From the NCBI GenBank assembly GCA_003117195.1, contig BDSI01000083.1, positions 62,001 through 126,000 on the forward strand: 64,000 nt of DNA. The letters run 5' to 3'. A model generated the notes under the pieces. It did no database searches. It was not told the origin of the DNA and saw nothing but the letters and a program-made list of their open reading frames with translations. This document shows, piece after piece, positions 1 through 11,223 of the stretch. This DNA is from Eudorina sp. 2006-703-Eu-15. Lineage: Eukaryota; Chlorophyta; Chlorophyceae; Chlamydomonadales; Volvocaceae. The position numbers and the translations under genes are program-made. Position 1 is the stretch's first letter; the number at the start of each line of letters is the position of its first letter.

Positions 1-1110
1 GATACCCTCTGGACGTCTCTGACGAAACACATTCATTAGTCGTGCGGCTGCACCCTCCCGCGGGTAGCTCTAAGAACAAGACGTTGCAGTACAAGATGTC
101 AAGATCGTGGGATCCGGTGCTCCGCATTTGCATGAAGCCACCCACATGGAGGCGGCCGCCACCCAAAACGCTGAGCAGAGGATTCGTTGGCGCATTACTT
201 AGCCGCCACTTCAGATCATTCATGTGCGCGCAGGTTGCCGATGTGGCTGCGGAAGGCGCACATAAGGGTCATGGGCAGCCGTGCCCGGCGCTCCAGCTGC
301 AGCAACCTCGTCCCACGGTGCAGGGCGGAGGGGCACCTAGCCGCGGCCCCATGTTGCGGGGATGTATGACCGGGTACCATCAAGGTGTCCAGCGGCACCA
401 GCCGGAAAACCGGGGGTTGAGGGGTCCGGACACGGCGGGGCGGGAGCGTGAGGGCTGGATGGACCCTCGGACGAAATCTCACATCCGGCGCGCAGGGCCC
501 CGCTGCTGGAGGAGCGGCAGCCGCTGTAGGCTGCACGCCTTGTACAGTTGCTCTTGCCTAATCGGTCGATCACACCAGGGCCGGGGCTACCGGGAGGAGG
601 TGCCCTCTCGGGGCCCCTGGTCACGGGATGCACACCGGGCACGTGCCGCTGCTGTCCCTCGGGCCCTCCACCTCGGCCCCACTACACCGCCGACTCTCCC
701 ACACAGCTCGAGGTCACTCAATTCAGCCACCCTGCCCTCATGGCCATGGGGACGGCTGCCCCTGCCCCCTGCGCCGTGCCAGCCGAGTCCCAAATGCAAC
801 CGCCACGGTGACGGTACTTGATCATCCTGGGTGCTACGTCGTCTGAGGTGATAAGGTAACATCAGTACACGATAAACGGGTACCAGGACCGCAAGACGCC
901 CGGCCTCAGGCAAGGCACCCCATCGCCTGTCGCTATCTACCGGACCCTCACGAAGCGATAGCGCTCTGCCATCCCTACCGCCCAACACGAGTCGCTCGGC
1001 TATCTCCCGAATCCGCCTCCTGGTGTGCATGGCCCATGCGGCCTTCCGGTGGACTCATGCTGGACGGGCACACACATGCTGGACGGGCACACAAAACGTC
1101 TTCACGCACT
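1..1110. other. Region without a recognisable gene
   Basis: Open frames exist on both strands but none shows a recognisable domain, splice-consistent continuation or coding bias that I trust. A 19-bp unit starting CATGCTGGACGGGCACACA is repeated directly in tandem at 1056-1093. The stretch just below 1298 is the expected 3' UTR of the minus-strand transporter; the rest could be the end of a neighbouring gene outside the window. Confidence 0.4.
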
Positions 1111-1127
1111 GGCGCCCCTAACCGCCT

Positions 1128-1132
1128 TTACA
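1128..1132 (-). terminator. Probable TGTAA poly(A) signal of the amino-acid transporter gene
   Basis: TGTAA lies on the minus strand about 165 nt after the transporter stop codon. TGTAA is the usual poly(A) signal in chlamydomonadalean algae, so the 3' UTR probably ends within about 20 nt of it. This is the first such signal downstream of the stop. Confidence 0.5.
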
Positions 1133-1297
1133 GCCACCCACCCATAGGTCATAGCCTCTTCCAGTTGCCCGCTCGAGATTTCTGCCTTCTCTGCAGCACG
1201 AAGGCCAGCGTTCCCAACGCAGCCGCAGCAAAGCTCCCCCGAGAACAAAGAACTGTACGGCGGACGTTTGTACGGCGGAGGTTTGTCCGCGCGGCTA

Positions 1298-4200
1298 TCA
1301 GCGCTGTTCCCTGCCCAGCACCACCGTCACCACGGTCACGCCCGCTATGAGCAGACCGAGCGCCGCGAGCAACGACCCGAACGCAAAGGACAGGCGCGGC
1401 GCGTAGATGATGCCCTTCTTGATGCCCTTCTCTCGCGCGCTCTGCAGCCGCATCAGGAGCGGCTGCGTGAGGTGGCCTGCGCCCGGGCCGCCCGCCGCCT
1501 GCCGATCGCCGGCCTCGGGCTCCTCCTCGTCGTCCTGTACCCGAGTGCGAGAAAGGGATGAAGGGTTTGCAACACCGGAACGCCACACCTCACTGGCATC
1601 ATACCGTAGCAACAGGGTGACGCTACCTGGGCCCGATGGATCGATCGCCTGGTCGGGACTAAGGGTCCACCTCGTAAGGGGTTACATTATGGCCACCGGC
1701 TCGCGGCGGGTCCGGTTTCCCTGCGGGGCCGCTTTGTTGCTTTGCCGGCGGAGCGGCGCTTGGTGGGGGTATGTCTAGGGGGTAGCTAAGCACCGACGAT
1801 CCCCCCGTGGGGTCCACTGTAACATTCATTCATTCATTCATTCATTCATTCCTTCATTCATTCATTCATTCAACGCCTCTAGTGAATCAGTCAAGTCACC
1901 CACATTGAGCCAACCGGCGCACCCCGCCCCGCCCGGCTGGCGCCAAGGGCCCACCGCTGGCAAAGATGGACGAAGAGGTAGGGCCCGCCCCAAGCAAGCA
2001 ATCATTTCGCCCTGCTGCAATCAAGTAGCTCTGCCGCAACAGTGACCATGGTCTGTAGTGCAGTGTATGGTCAGCGAGGAGGCTGCTGCGGCTGTCACCG
2101 ACGACCCTAACGGGGTCCACTGCAACATGATCCCCAAACCGCAAAATTCAAAATGGCCTCGCACCTGCAACCCGTTTCGGAGGCTCTCCACCTCCAGCGT
2201 CTCCAGCACCTCCGTGGAGTGCTTCACGATGGCCGCGTTGATCAGCAGCAGCCCCGGCAAGAAGAAAATGATGAACGAGATGCAGAGACCGCCCAGCAGG
2301 TTCAGCACGAACCCCAGGTCTGACACGAACTCCGCGACCGCCGTGCTGCCCAGCACGAAAGCGAGCGTGAAGGCCACGGACGCGACCACGGGCACGCCCG
2401 GGGGCGGCGCGTTCGGGTCCGTCGAGATAGCGTTGCTGTAGCGCGCCGGCTTGACCAGGTGCTCGAAGCCGGCGCGCGCGGGGTGGTGGGTCAGCGGGTA
2501 GGAGCCCAGGACGATTGCGGTGATGAACACGCGAGCGATCTGGGCGGGGTGGAGGGCAGGCAGGGACATTCCAGGGAGGTCCGCTGCTTCACGTGTTACC
2601 ACGTGTTACACTGATTCCGTGTGACACTACTTCATCCACAGGAGCATGAAAACCAAAGTGTGACCTCAAAACAAACGTCCGGCGACGAATACGGCATGAT
2701 CATGGTGGGTTTCAGAAGTGGGCAAGAGCGGAAAGAGTCAGGAGGACTCTCAAGGCCGGAAATGGCAAAGACTGGACCGCCTGCTTACCAGGCCCGCCAG
2801 GTGCTTGGCTACCGATAAAGAAAGCTTTCCACCTCTTTCCCATCCGTCCCTTGCCTTCCGTCCCTTACGGTACCTCTCCAAAAGCGTCGCCGCCGCAGCC
2901 TTTGCCCGGCGGGACGGCTCGCTCAATGGCCTATTCGGGCCCCCCTGGAAATCCGCATCAAATGGTTTGCATGCCGCCCAAGCAGCGCCCAGGCAGCGCT
3001 TCCCCGCCCGCGACCCAGCCCCCTTCCCCGCCCCCTTCCCCGCCCGCGACCCCGCCCGCTTCCCCGCCCGCTTCCCCGCCCCCTTCCCCGCCCCCTTCCC
3101 CGCCCCCTTCCCCGCCCCCTTCCCCGCCCCTTCCCCGCCCCCTTCCCCGCCCCCTTCCCCGCCCCCTTCCCGCCCCCTTCCCCGCCCCTTCCCCGCCCCC
3201 TTCCCCGCCCGGTCACCTGCAGCACCACGTCGTCCTTCCGGAAGGTGTTGAGGACGTTGGTGTCCACCCTGCCGGGGAAGGCCAGGTAGCCGCTGCTGCC
3301 GACCGCCACGTACACCACCATCACCAGGAACGTACTGCGGGGTGCGGGCCGCACGTCCCGAACCAGCGGGGCCAGCGGGGCACACGTCCCGGGCAGGGCG
3401 TGGCAGCTGAGTGTCAGCTGTGCGGGGGGCACACGTCCCGGGCAGGGCCCCGCGCTACGTCACCGGGTGGCAGCTGAGCCGGCCACCACACAGAAGCGGC
3501 ATTTTGTTCATTCGTTGCATCTGATGGCGCCCAGAATCAGAAGGTATCAGCATTTTGATTTTGGACCTGAGCCCGGTTGCGCAATTTCCCGGGTGAAAAT
3601 TCCCTTATTAAGCGTCGCTTGTCGCGCGGCTAGGAGCCAGCACGTACGGCACGGGCCTGCGGGCCCCAACGGACCATCGTACACAGCGGGTGCGTCCGAC
3701 AGCCGCTGGATCGAGACACGGACAACTCGACCCCACGTGCACGCACCCGCACCAAACTCACACGGCGCGGCGCGGAGCAGCAGCAGATTGCGGCAGCCAA
3801 CAGCAGCGGCCCACCTGGTCAGGATGACTCCCAGCATGCCCAGCAGCTTGCGGGTCTTGGGACGAGGGATGTAGCGGAAGCGCTGGAAGGCGGTCGGGCT
3901 GTCGGGTAGCACCGGGACCAGAAGTCCCGGGGTGGCCTGCAGCAGGTGTGAGTGTCGGTGGGATTATGGGTGTGGGTGTGGGTGTGGGTGTGGGTGTGGG
4001 TGTGGGTGTGGGTGTGGGTGTGGGTGTGGGTGTGGGTGTGGGTGTGGGTGTGGGTGTGGGTGTGGGTGTGGGTGTGGGTGTGGGTGTGGGTGTGGGTGTG
4101 GGTGTGGGTGTGGGTGTGGGTGTGGGTGTGGGTGTGGGTGTGGGTGTGGGTGTGGGTGTGGGTGTGGGTGAGGGTGAGGGTGAGGGTGCACTCAATTGAA

Positions 4201-7200
4201 ATCGCAATGGAGGTTTACGACTCTGTGACGAATCAATCCGGTCCCTATCGTATCTTCCTGTACGACCCGTACTATTGAGCCTAGGAGGGAACCCTTGCGG
4301 CTGCTTGGGACCCCGAGTCGGTCCCCAGCCTAGCCCAGCCCAGCACCGCACCGCCAGGTTTGTCCTGCAGATAAGTTCAGCCCAGCACAGCACAGCACCG
4401 CCAGGTTCATGCTCCAGCCCAGCCCAGACCAGCACAGCACAGCTCAGTTACCCACATCCAGTTCGTGGAAGATGGTGACCACCATGGCGTGGCAGTTGAA
4501 GCCGAACACCACGATGGGGATCGCGAACAGCGTGTGATAGCCCAGATTGAACAGCCGGATGTCCGCCATGACCTCCTCCCGCTCCAGGGCCACCTGCGGG
4601 GGTGGTGCGGCAGGCGGTTAGGTGCACACAGCACATGGCAGGGGATGCAAGCGGCGGCGACTACGGCAGTGACCTGCATCCTTGAATAGCGACCAAGGTG
4701 GCAGGGAGCGGCGGCATCCGGGCGCGCACCCAGGGTGCCATCCGCCGCAGCAACTGCTGGCATGAGGCCCCCCGGGACCCCCGGCCATACAAACGCATTG
4801 CTGACCGGCTGCAACGGCCGCAGCCCGCAGGATGGGCGCCGCGGCGGCCCAAATCGCGCGGCGTCGGTTCTGTTCTTGCGGCCCAACCGTCCCTGCGGCT
4901 GAACCACCGCGGCGCTGCGGCTGCGTCCCCACAGCGCCCGGCGCGCCAGCGCCGCCGTTCCACCGACCCCTTCGTTTGTGTCGGTGAAGACGGCGATTTC
5001 CCCCCCTTCGACCCAGCTGGGGTGTGTCTCTGCAGTCTCCTTTTTCACCCCCGACCCGCCGCCCCGCCCCACCTGCAGTCCGCGGAAGGTCACCAAAGTC
5101 GCCCCGACCAGGAAGCCCAGCACCGCCACCCGGTTCATGGACGCCAGCGCGCTCATCTGCCTGCGGGCCGCGTGCACCAGCGCGGGGCCGCGAACATTAG
5201 AACAACGTATCACGGTGTCAGAGGGACGGTACGTGTTCATGAAGGTCACCCCGCGTAGGCATATGCAGCCACATGACCGAGCTACGGGCAGCAGCAGCAG
5301 CACCTACCTAGGCAGGCACATGGGCAGCAGCACCACCTACCTGGGCAGGCACATGGGCAGCAGCACGCACACGCCCAGCACCGCCACCACGTTGTGTCGG
5401 TCGCACACCACGGCGGGCAGCCCCGCGGCCGAGAACAACGACGTCAGGTTATCCGCGAGGATGATCTGTGGCGCCGGGGGCCGGCGGTGCCGTGTTTTAG
5501 GGGTGTTGAAACCGTTAGGACGAGCCCAGAACGAATATGCGGGGGCGTGTGCGCGGGCGAGGGTCGGCAGAGGATACCAGCGTGAGGACATGAGGACAGC
5601 CGGCGCGAGAGTCTCCACCAGGCGGTGCGCGAGAAGCCCGCCCGAACCACCCAGGCCTGGGGCTGTTTTGGGGTTAATTTCTTTTTTCAATTTAACCACC
5701 CAGGCCCACCACCGTGTGGTTTGAGGGCGGTCTCGGGAGTGCGTCGGAAAGCGGCCGATGACACAGAGTGCGGCGCCGGCTGTAATCATCGCACGAGATC
5801 CAGGGAAGAGGGAACTGCCCACGCCGTGCGGCGCCGCTGAACAAGAAGCGCGGGTTTTCTGGATCTCATTCGCCACGTCCTCTGACCAGCCCCAGGGTAC
5901 CCCTAAGACGCGGTGGCGGCTGTGCGGCGGTGAATGTGTCCGGTCGCAGTTGCGCTCAGCGGGCATCTGGGTCGTCGGTCAACTCACGGGCAGTCCTCGT
6001 TTTGTCTCATTCGCGGGGCAACCGCCGCCGGCCGCCGCCAGACAGCACCGATGCGCTGTCTTCAAACCCAGCACCACGACAGCGTACCTTTCCTGACGGA
6101 TCAACCACCGGGATGCCTTCTCCTCCTGGCAGCGTACCTTTGCTGATGGATTACCTCTCCTAACAAACAACCCACCTGGCAGGTTTTATCTCCCCTGCCA
6201 GGCGAATACGGACGGTGTCAGAGGGGTCCTCCTCGCACCGCTGCCGGGACCCACCAGGTAGGCCACACATGCGCCGAACATGGCCACCACCAGCACCGTG
6301 CTCAGTAGCGCCGCCAGCTTCCGCCCCAGCGCCCGCCGCACCAACTCCACGTAGGTGGTCGCGGAGTAGCGCTCCGCAAATTTGGACAGCACGTACAGGG
6401 TCAGGGCCTCCACCGTCCCCACAGCCACGCACAGGATTAAGCCCCCGATCAGCCCTGCGGCAGCGGGGAGGATGTCGGGGTGGGAGGGGCGGTGGGATGT
6501 AGGAAATTGGTAGACATATTCAAACTGCGCGGCTGCCGGGGCGGTGGGAGGGCGCGCGGTCAAGAGCGCAACAAATGATCCCTCAGGGTCGGTCAGCGAG
6601 CCCTCATTTGGGTCGCGACTGTGTCGTGCTTGACTGCGTGGGAGGCAACGGCCTGGCCGGTTTGGCGACGAGGACGCGCCGAATGGTGCAGCAACGCCCT
6701 GGGGAGAGAGCGTTTGGCCGGCCTTGGGGCGCACGACGGAAACCCCGTCGATGTGAGGTTGATGTGCGCAAAGAGATAGAAGAGTTATGAGAAGGACAAA
6801 TGAGGTCGCAAGGGGTGAATCCCCGTCAACCTCAGCTTCGGCTGTCAGGCCGGCGGGAAACTCTGTCAGCGGAAACAACACCTATACACATTCGATTATG
6901 CTGAGGGATTATATCGTTAAACCGTTTTGTTATAGATATGGGCGGTGCGTGGGGGGCGGAGTCATCCACGTGTTCACCATCTCAGCTGCGGCTTCTCAAC
7001 TGCCTTCCGACCTCCGACCCACCGGTTTCCTGAAATGCAAAGGGCAGTGATAGCACGCCAGCACCGACGGTAGAATTTGCCATAACGAAGACGGATGCAA
7101 GAGCGCTTGCGCCCGGGCGCTCAGACCTCTCGACATTGTCATTGCGCAGCGGTGGTGGGGCCGGAGGGCCTGCATCCCCATGAAACGTTGTATAAACAAA

Positions 7201-7299
7201 TACTGCTTTGTCAGTTTCCTTTCGCTCGTGTACCGTGAAGGCTGAGGGGGCCGTAACATCGGCAGGTCCCAAAGGTGGTGGTGCAGCAACTTCTTCCAT
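1298..7299 (-). CDS. AAAP/SLC38-type transmembrane amino-acid transporter, 9 exons
   Basis: Exons, 5' to 3' on the minus strand: 7299-7023, 6454-6255, 5465-5341, 5160-5073, 4593-4456, 3936-3815, 3334-3217, 2539-2165, 1534-1298. All junctions keep phase and give 559 aa plus stop. The product should move amino acids across a membrane, as AAAP (amino acid/auxin permease) proteins do. Family hallmarks: N-terminal segment [15 protein letters not shown] at about residues 75-89, GLIGGLILC opening the next helix, [15 protein letters not shown] in exon 5, and a C-terminal helix in the last exon followed by LGREQR. Length and about 11 hydrophobic segments fit the family. The chosen ATG (7297-7299) has GCAATGG context; the frame stays open upstream to 7443, so a longer start is possible. 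Substrate and membrane cannot be told. Introns carry large satellites (2994-3213, 3967-4188) and dispersed repeats (1797-1871, 2095-2130, 5671-5697). Confidence 0.88.
1797..1871 (+). repeat. Dispersed element ending in an (ATTC)n tail, copy 1
   Basis: In the last intron of the transporter. GGGGTCCACTGTAAC is followed by about ten ATTC units. A partial copy without the tail (GGGGTCCACTGCAACATG) sits at 2110-2128 in the same intron, and both are preceded by CACCGACGA. Another full copy is at 28160-28270, with reverse-orientation fragments at 46709-46727 and 61531-61546. Confidence 0.7.
2994..3213. repeat. Imperfect CCCCGCCCCCTTCC satellite in a transporter intron
   Basis: Strongly strand-asymmetric (C/T on plus, G/A on minus) tandem array that ends next to the donor of transporter exon 7. 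It creates long spurious open frames ([18 protein letters not shown]) that are not genes. Confidence 0.85.
3967..4188. repeat. (GGGTGT)n hexanucleotide satellite in a transporter intron
   Basis: About 34 near-perfect GGGTGT units, then three GGGTGA variants, between transporter exons 5 and 6. The array is open in several frames (VGVGVG, HPHPHP, CGCGCG), which is an artefact of the repeat. It differs from the TTTTAGGG telomere repeat of these algae. Confidence 0.95.
5301..5366 (-). repeat. 33-bp tandem duplication spanning a splice donor
   Basis: Two 33-bp units, 5301-5333 and 5334-5366, differ by one base. The second unit contains the last 26 bases of transporter exon 3 and its donor CAG/GTAGGTG. 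The first places a second donor (CTAG/GTAGGTG) 33 bp further into the intron. Use of the inner donor would include an in-frame TAG. Confidence 0.8.
5671..5697 (-). repeat. Dispersed repeat with core TTAAATTGAAAAAAGAAAT, copy 1
   Basis: AT-rich island in a GC-rich transporter intron, minus orientation. The same core recurs at 37352-37379 (minus orientation), 39086-39110 and 39604-39631, all in introns. Confidence 0.65.
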
Positions 7300-7593
7300 T
7301 GCTACTTGTAACGAATAGTCATAGCTCAAGGTCCTGTATATATAGCGACTGTATGTCAGCAACGCGTGACATGTCCACGACCTTCCGCAACGAACGCCAA
7401 CCGAATCTATATAGCGCCGCAGCGGTTGTCGGCCGAGATACAAACAGTCAACCAGGGCACTTCGCTTGATAGCGTGCTTAAATATTAACTCGAACTCACG
7501 CTCCTCCCCGCCGCCACTAAGGCAAAGAACCGAGCAACGGTGAACGGTTTCTAGGAGAACCCGTTAAGCTCTTAACTAAGGGATTGTGATCAA
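7300..7593. promoter_or_regulatory. Shared upstream region of the divergent transporter and ESF2-like genes
   Basis: Only 294 bp separate the two start codons, so both 5' UTRs and at least one core promoter lie here. It is more AT-rich than its surroundings, with TATATATA at 7337-7344, CTATATAG at 7408-7415 and TTAAATATTAA at about 7475-7485. Which element serves which gene is not determined; transcription start sites are unknown. Confidence 0.5.
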
Positions 7594-10196
7594 ATGTCGA
7601 AGATAGATAATAAAAGGCGAAAATTACAACATTCTGGTGGTGTTGCTGAGACACTCGCCAAGGAGCCAGGGCCGGAGCCGCTCAGCGACCCCCGCTTCCA
7701 GATAAACAGCGATTTCTCAGACTCAGAAGATGGCAACGATGTTCTAGCGGACACTACACCAGCGCCTGTCAGCCAGCGCAAGCAGCGGGCTGGCAGTACA
7801 CCCGGCGTGGCCGCCAAGGCCACACCAGCTCAATCCAAACGCGACGCAGCCCCGAGCGCTCAGCGTGGCAGCACGCAGGCAGCCGTGGAAAAGGCCGATG
7901 GCGCTAAAGTGCAGGATGAGGATGAGGATGACCCCGACGGCGACGGTACTGCAGGCGACGATGGGCTGGAGGAAGACAGCCAGGAGGCCGACGATGGCGG
8001 TGGCGGTGCCACCGCCAGCCCTGACGCCGCCAACGGCAAGCATCACCCACCCTCTGCGCACCGCAGCCATGGTGGAGACATGAAGGATGGGGACAACGGA
8101 GGCCCGGACGCCGGCGACGGAGACGCCGGCCGTCAGCAGAGTCGCCAGCGCAAGAAGGTGCTGTCCAAGCGGAAGCTCGAGGAAGTGAATGCGGCAAGCG
8201 ACCGGTGAGCGTGAGAGGGCCGCCGCCGGCTGTGTCCGTGGGGCTCGGCCACTCGCTGCGTCCGCGGCTGTGCCGCTGGCTGCGTCCGGGGACCCTGCCA
8301 GTGGCTGTGCACGGCGAACTCTCCAGTCGTCCGCCCTCATCACAACTGCTCCCGCCCCCGAGCTCTCCCGGCTAATAATCTGCGGCCATCCGGGCTGATG
8401 TCACCGACTCGTAACCTCCGCCGCCTCCTGATCTGTGGCCCTCCGGCCCCCGGGCCGCTCCTCCCCTCCCCGTGGCCCCCCGTTCTTATCCTTCTCCCCC
8501 GCAGTCGAGGGATCGTGTACATCAGCCGCATACCCCCCCACATGAAGCCCCACAAACTTCGGCAGCTGCTGGAGCCCTTTGGCGAGCTGGGCCGGGTGTA
8601 CTGCGCCCCAGAGGACCCGGCGCTGCGGCGACTGAGGAAGAAGAAGGGCGGCAACTCGGGTGGGTGGGCTCGAGGGTGGGTGGGTTCTTGGAGGGGCCTC
8701 GGCCTCCCGGTGTGTCAGCTGGCGTCTAGAGCCCCCAGCCGCGCAGGTTGGGGCGCGCGGGTAACCCTAGAGGCCTTCGCGACGGTGGCTAGCTGGCTTG
8801 CTGGGACTCTGGCGCGGCCGCAAGCTCCAAGCATGCGCTTCCCCACACGGGGGAGGGGAGCGCCGCCGCACTGCCTGTGCAACCCAGATCGGCCCTCGAG
8901 CCTGCGGACCGACCTCTGATGCAAGAGCTTCAGGGAGGGCTGCACAGGTTTTCCGTTACTAGCGTGCCTCCTGTCTGCGCCGTGCGACGCAAGCGGCGCC
9001 ACCGCGGCGGGCACCGTGCGCTCTGGCGCCTTTCGTCTGCTTATTTATTGGGGTGTGTGTGCCCACAATGTCTCCAGGCAAGAACTTCACGGAGGGATGG
9101 GTGGAGTTCGAGGACAAGAGGCGCGCCAAGCGGGCCGCGCTGGCGCTCAACGGACAGCCCATGGGCGGCTCCAAGCGCTCCGCCTACTACTACGATCTGT
9201 GGACGATCAAGTGGGTGACGTACTCTTGCAGTACGGGTCGTACATGCTGTCGGTCGTACAGGCCGCGGGGGGTCAGCGGCGCCTCCACGCCGCAAGGGTT
9301 CCACTCAAACACAGGACCCTGGGGCGTGACCAGGTTTAGTCCTGTGCCGCCGTACTGGTATTGTACTGCTGCCGTACCGATTCTGTGCTGTCGTACCGGC
9401 GGCCACGCAGGTACCTGCCCAAGTTCAAGTGGGACACTCTGACGGAGGAGATCAACTATCAACGCGCGGTGCGGGAGCAGCGGCTCGTGGCGGAAATCAG
9501 CGCAGCAAAGCGCGAGCGCGACTTCTACCTCTCGCGGTGGGTGCGCGGTGCCGGGCCACACACCTTGGCATGTCCTCCCACCATCTTTCATGTCTCATTA
9601 CGGTGGCAGGGGCGGTCGTGGGGGTAGCGGTGGTGGTGCTGTGAGCCTGAGGCTGCTCGCTGCCCTGCTGATAACAGGATGAGAGCTTGGTTCGGTTACC
9701 CTGGACCAGTGGTGAACAGCCCGCAGAGGCCGCACCGTCGGGCCTTACGTGGGTTGAGGATATGAAGAAGCAGCCGCGGAAAGGGGTCCCATGGTGCAGT
9801 CTTTGTCGCACCACTCGCACCCGCTGAGCCTGACACCCTGATTTTGTGGCCCCCGTTGTCTTCCGCAGCGTCGACAAGGCCAAGGCCATCGACGCCATTC
9901 AGGAGCGGCGCCGCGCTAAACAGCAGCAGCAGCAGCAACCGGGTGCCGAGCAGCAGCAAGGTCCCTGGGAGGAGAGAGCTGGCGGGGCCGAGCGGCCGGC
10001 GGGCGCTTCCGGCGCTGCTGCGGCTGCGGCGGGATCGGCGGGAGGGGCCGGTGAGAAGGCCGGCGCCGGCCGCCGTTTCGAGCGGCACTTCGGGCAGCGA
10101 CGCGCCAAGGCGGACCCCGTACTTGACGATCGGGCGCCTGTCCTGGCTCACGACGTGTTGGGTCTGCTGGGGCGCAAGCAGAAGGCGAAGCAGTAG
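7594..10196 (+). CDS. ESF2: ESF2/ABT1-type RRM protein, ribosome biogenesis, 5 exons
   Basis: Exons 7594-8204, 8505-8659, 9078-9210, 9411-9536, 9869-10196; all phases agree and give 450 aa. ESF2 (yeast) and ABT1 (animals) are nucleolar proteins of the small-subunit processome acting in early 18S pre-rRNA processing. Residues 1-203 are an acidic, low-complexity tail (runs such as DEDEDDPDGDG) ending in basic KKVLSKRKLEE. The single RRM follows from about residue 205: GIVYISRIPPHMKPHKLRQL, then FTEGWVEFEDKRRAKRAAL, SAYYYDLWTIKYLPKFKW and the family-specific AVREQRLVAEISAAKRERDF helix. The tail is Gln/Ala/Gly-rich and ends KQKAKQ. The intron at 9211-9410 is full of GTAC palindromes. The acidic N-terminus is longer than in yeast. 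Confidence 0.9.
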
Positions 10197-11223
10197 CAGT
10201 AGCAGATGCAGTCGCAGCCGCAGCAATAGCAGTCGCAGTAGAAACAGTCGCGGTGACAGTACGGTAGCAGTGTGGTGGTGTTGGCCGCAGGGCCCTAGAG
10301 GCGCCCAAGGTGGAGCGATGCGGGGGGCACATGCGGGCGGCGGAGGAGTCGTTCTGCAGGTGGCTCCGTTGCTTTTCACGGCTGGCAGAGATGGTTTCTT
10401 GCGTTGCTGGACGAGCGATTAAGGACGGGTGGACAGGGGCGTGCATACACATGGCACGTGACTGCATGGGTGGACAGCGTGGATGATGCATGTTGGTCTA
10501 GGGGAAGAGAGTGGTGGAGGTCTGGGTGGCAGCTGGGCGGAAGACTGGGTGGCACCTGGGGGACGCTGATGTCGTACGTACGGTGTACAGTGGGAGTACT
10601 GCTTCTGCGCGAGGTACGGCATGGGTGAGCGGCATGCTGATGTGGTGTGGCACGACTGAAAGCTGTGAGGACCTTGGACATGTGAAAACGCGCGCTTGGA
10701 ACGAATTCAAGGTCTCCTGTGCTGCCCGTCGTCCCGTGTACAATTGTTTTCTTCTTAGCACGCGTAAAGTTGTATTTGTACTTGCTCTTGTGCCGTTGAA
10801 GGTGGCACACAGGCACACCCAAGCACCAAGTCAACCATCGACCGGATTCGTACGTCACTAGGGCCGTTGGCCTGGCTGTTGGTCTGTTGCGGTCGTCTGT
10901 CCAAACATCCGTGATTTGTTTTTGTGGATGTCGCTGTTAAAAGGGCCTGCAGCATTGACAGTTAAAGCCATAAAGCGTAGTGCAGGGCCCTATCCGAGAT
11001 CAAAACGCCGATTTGTCAAACCTCGACAATTAAACGGAAGTACATCTTTTTTTGTTTATCGAGCACATTGGAATCGTCTCAGATTTAACATTGGGCTGAG
11101 TCACGCGTCCAGCGTGGCAAGCTGCAGCAAAACTCACCTTGTTCAGAAGACCCATTTGACCAGTTGAACCGCCATTCACATAGTATACACTGTTTTTACT
11201 TGCGCTTACCGTGTTAGCAAATA
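10197..11223. other. Intergenic: 3' end of ESF2-like gene and 5' region of DUF1997 gene
   Basis: I see no gene here. The first part is presumably the 3' UTR of the ESF2-like gene, although no TGTAA was found before 11223. The last 300 bp are AT-richer and should hold the promoter and leader of the next gene; an in-frame TAG at 11215-11217 bounds its start codon. Confidence 0.45.

Noticed and set aside
2718..3477. Four overlapping open frames with PFPAPFPAP or GKGAGKGRG repeats
   Set aside because: They arise from the C-rich satellite in another transporter intron and cross verified exon borders.
3967..4188. Possible interstitial telomere repeat
   Set aside because: The unit is GGGTGT, unlike the TTTTAGGG or TTTAGGG telomere repeats of green algae and plants.
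3932..4278. Several open frames coding (VG)n, (HP)n, (CG)n and (VW)n proteins
   Set aside because: They are translations of the GGGTGT satellite inside a transporter intron; all frames of a 6-bp repeat without stop stay open.
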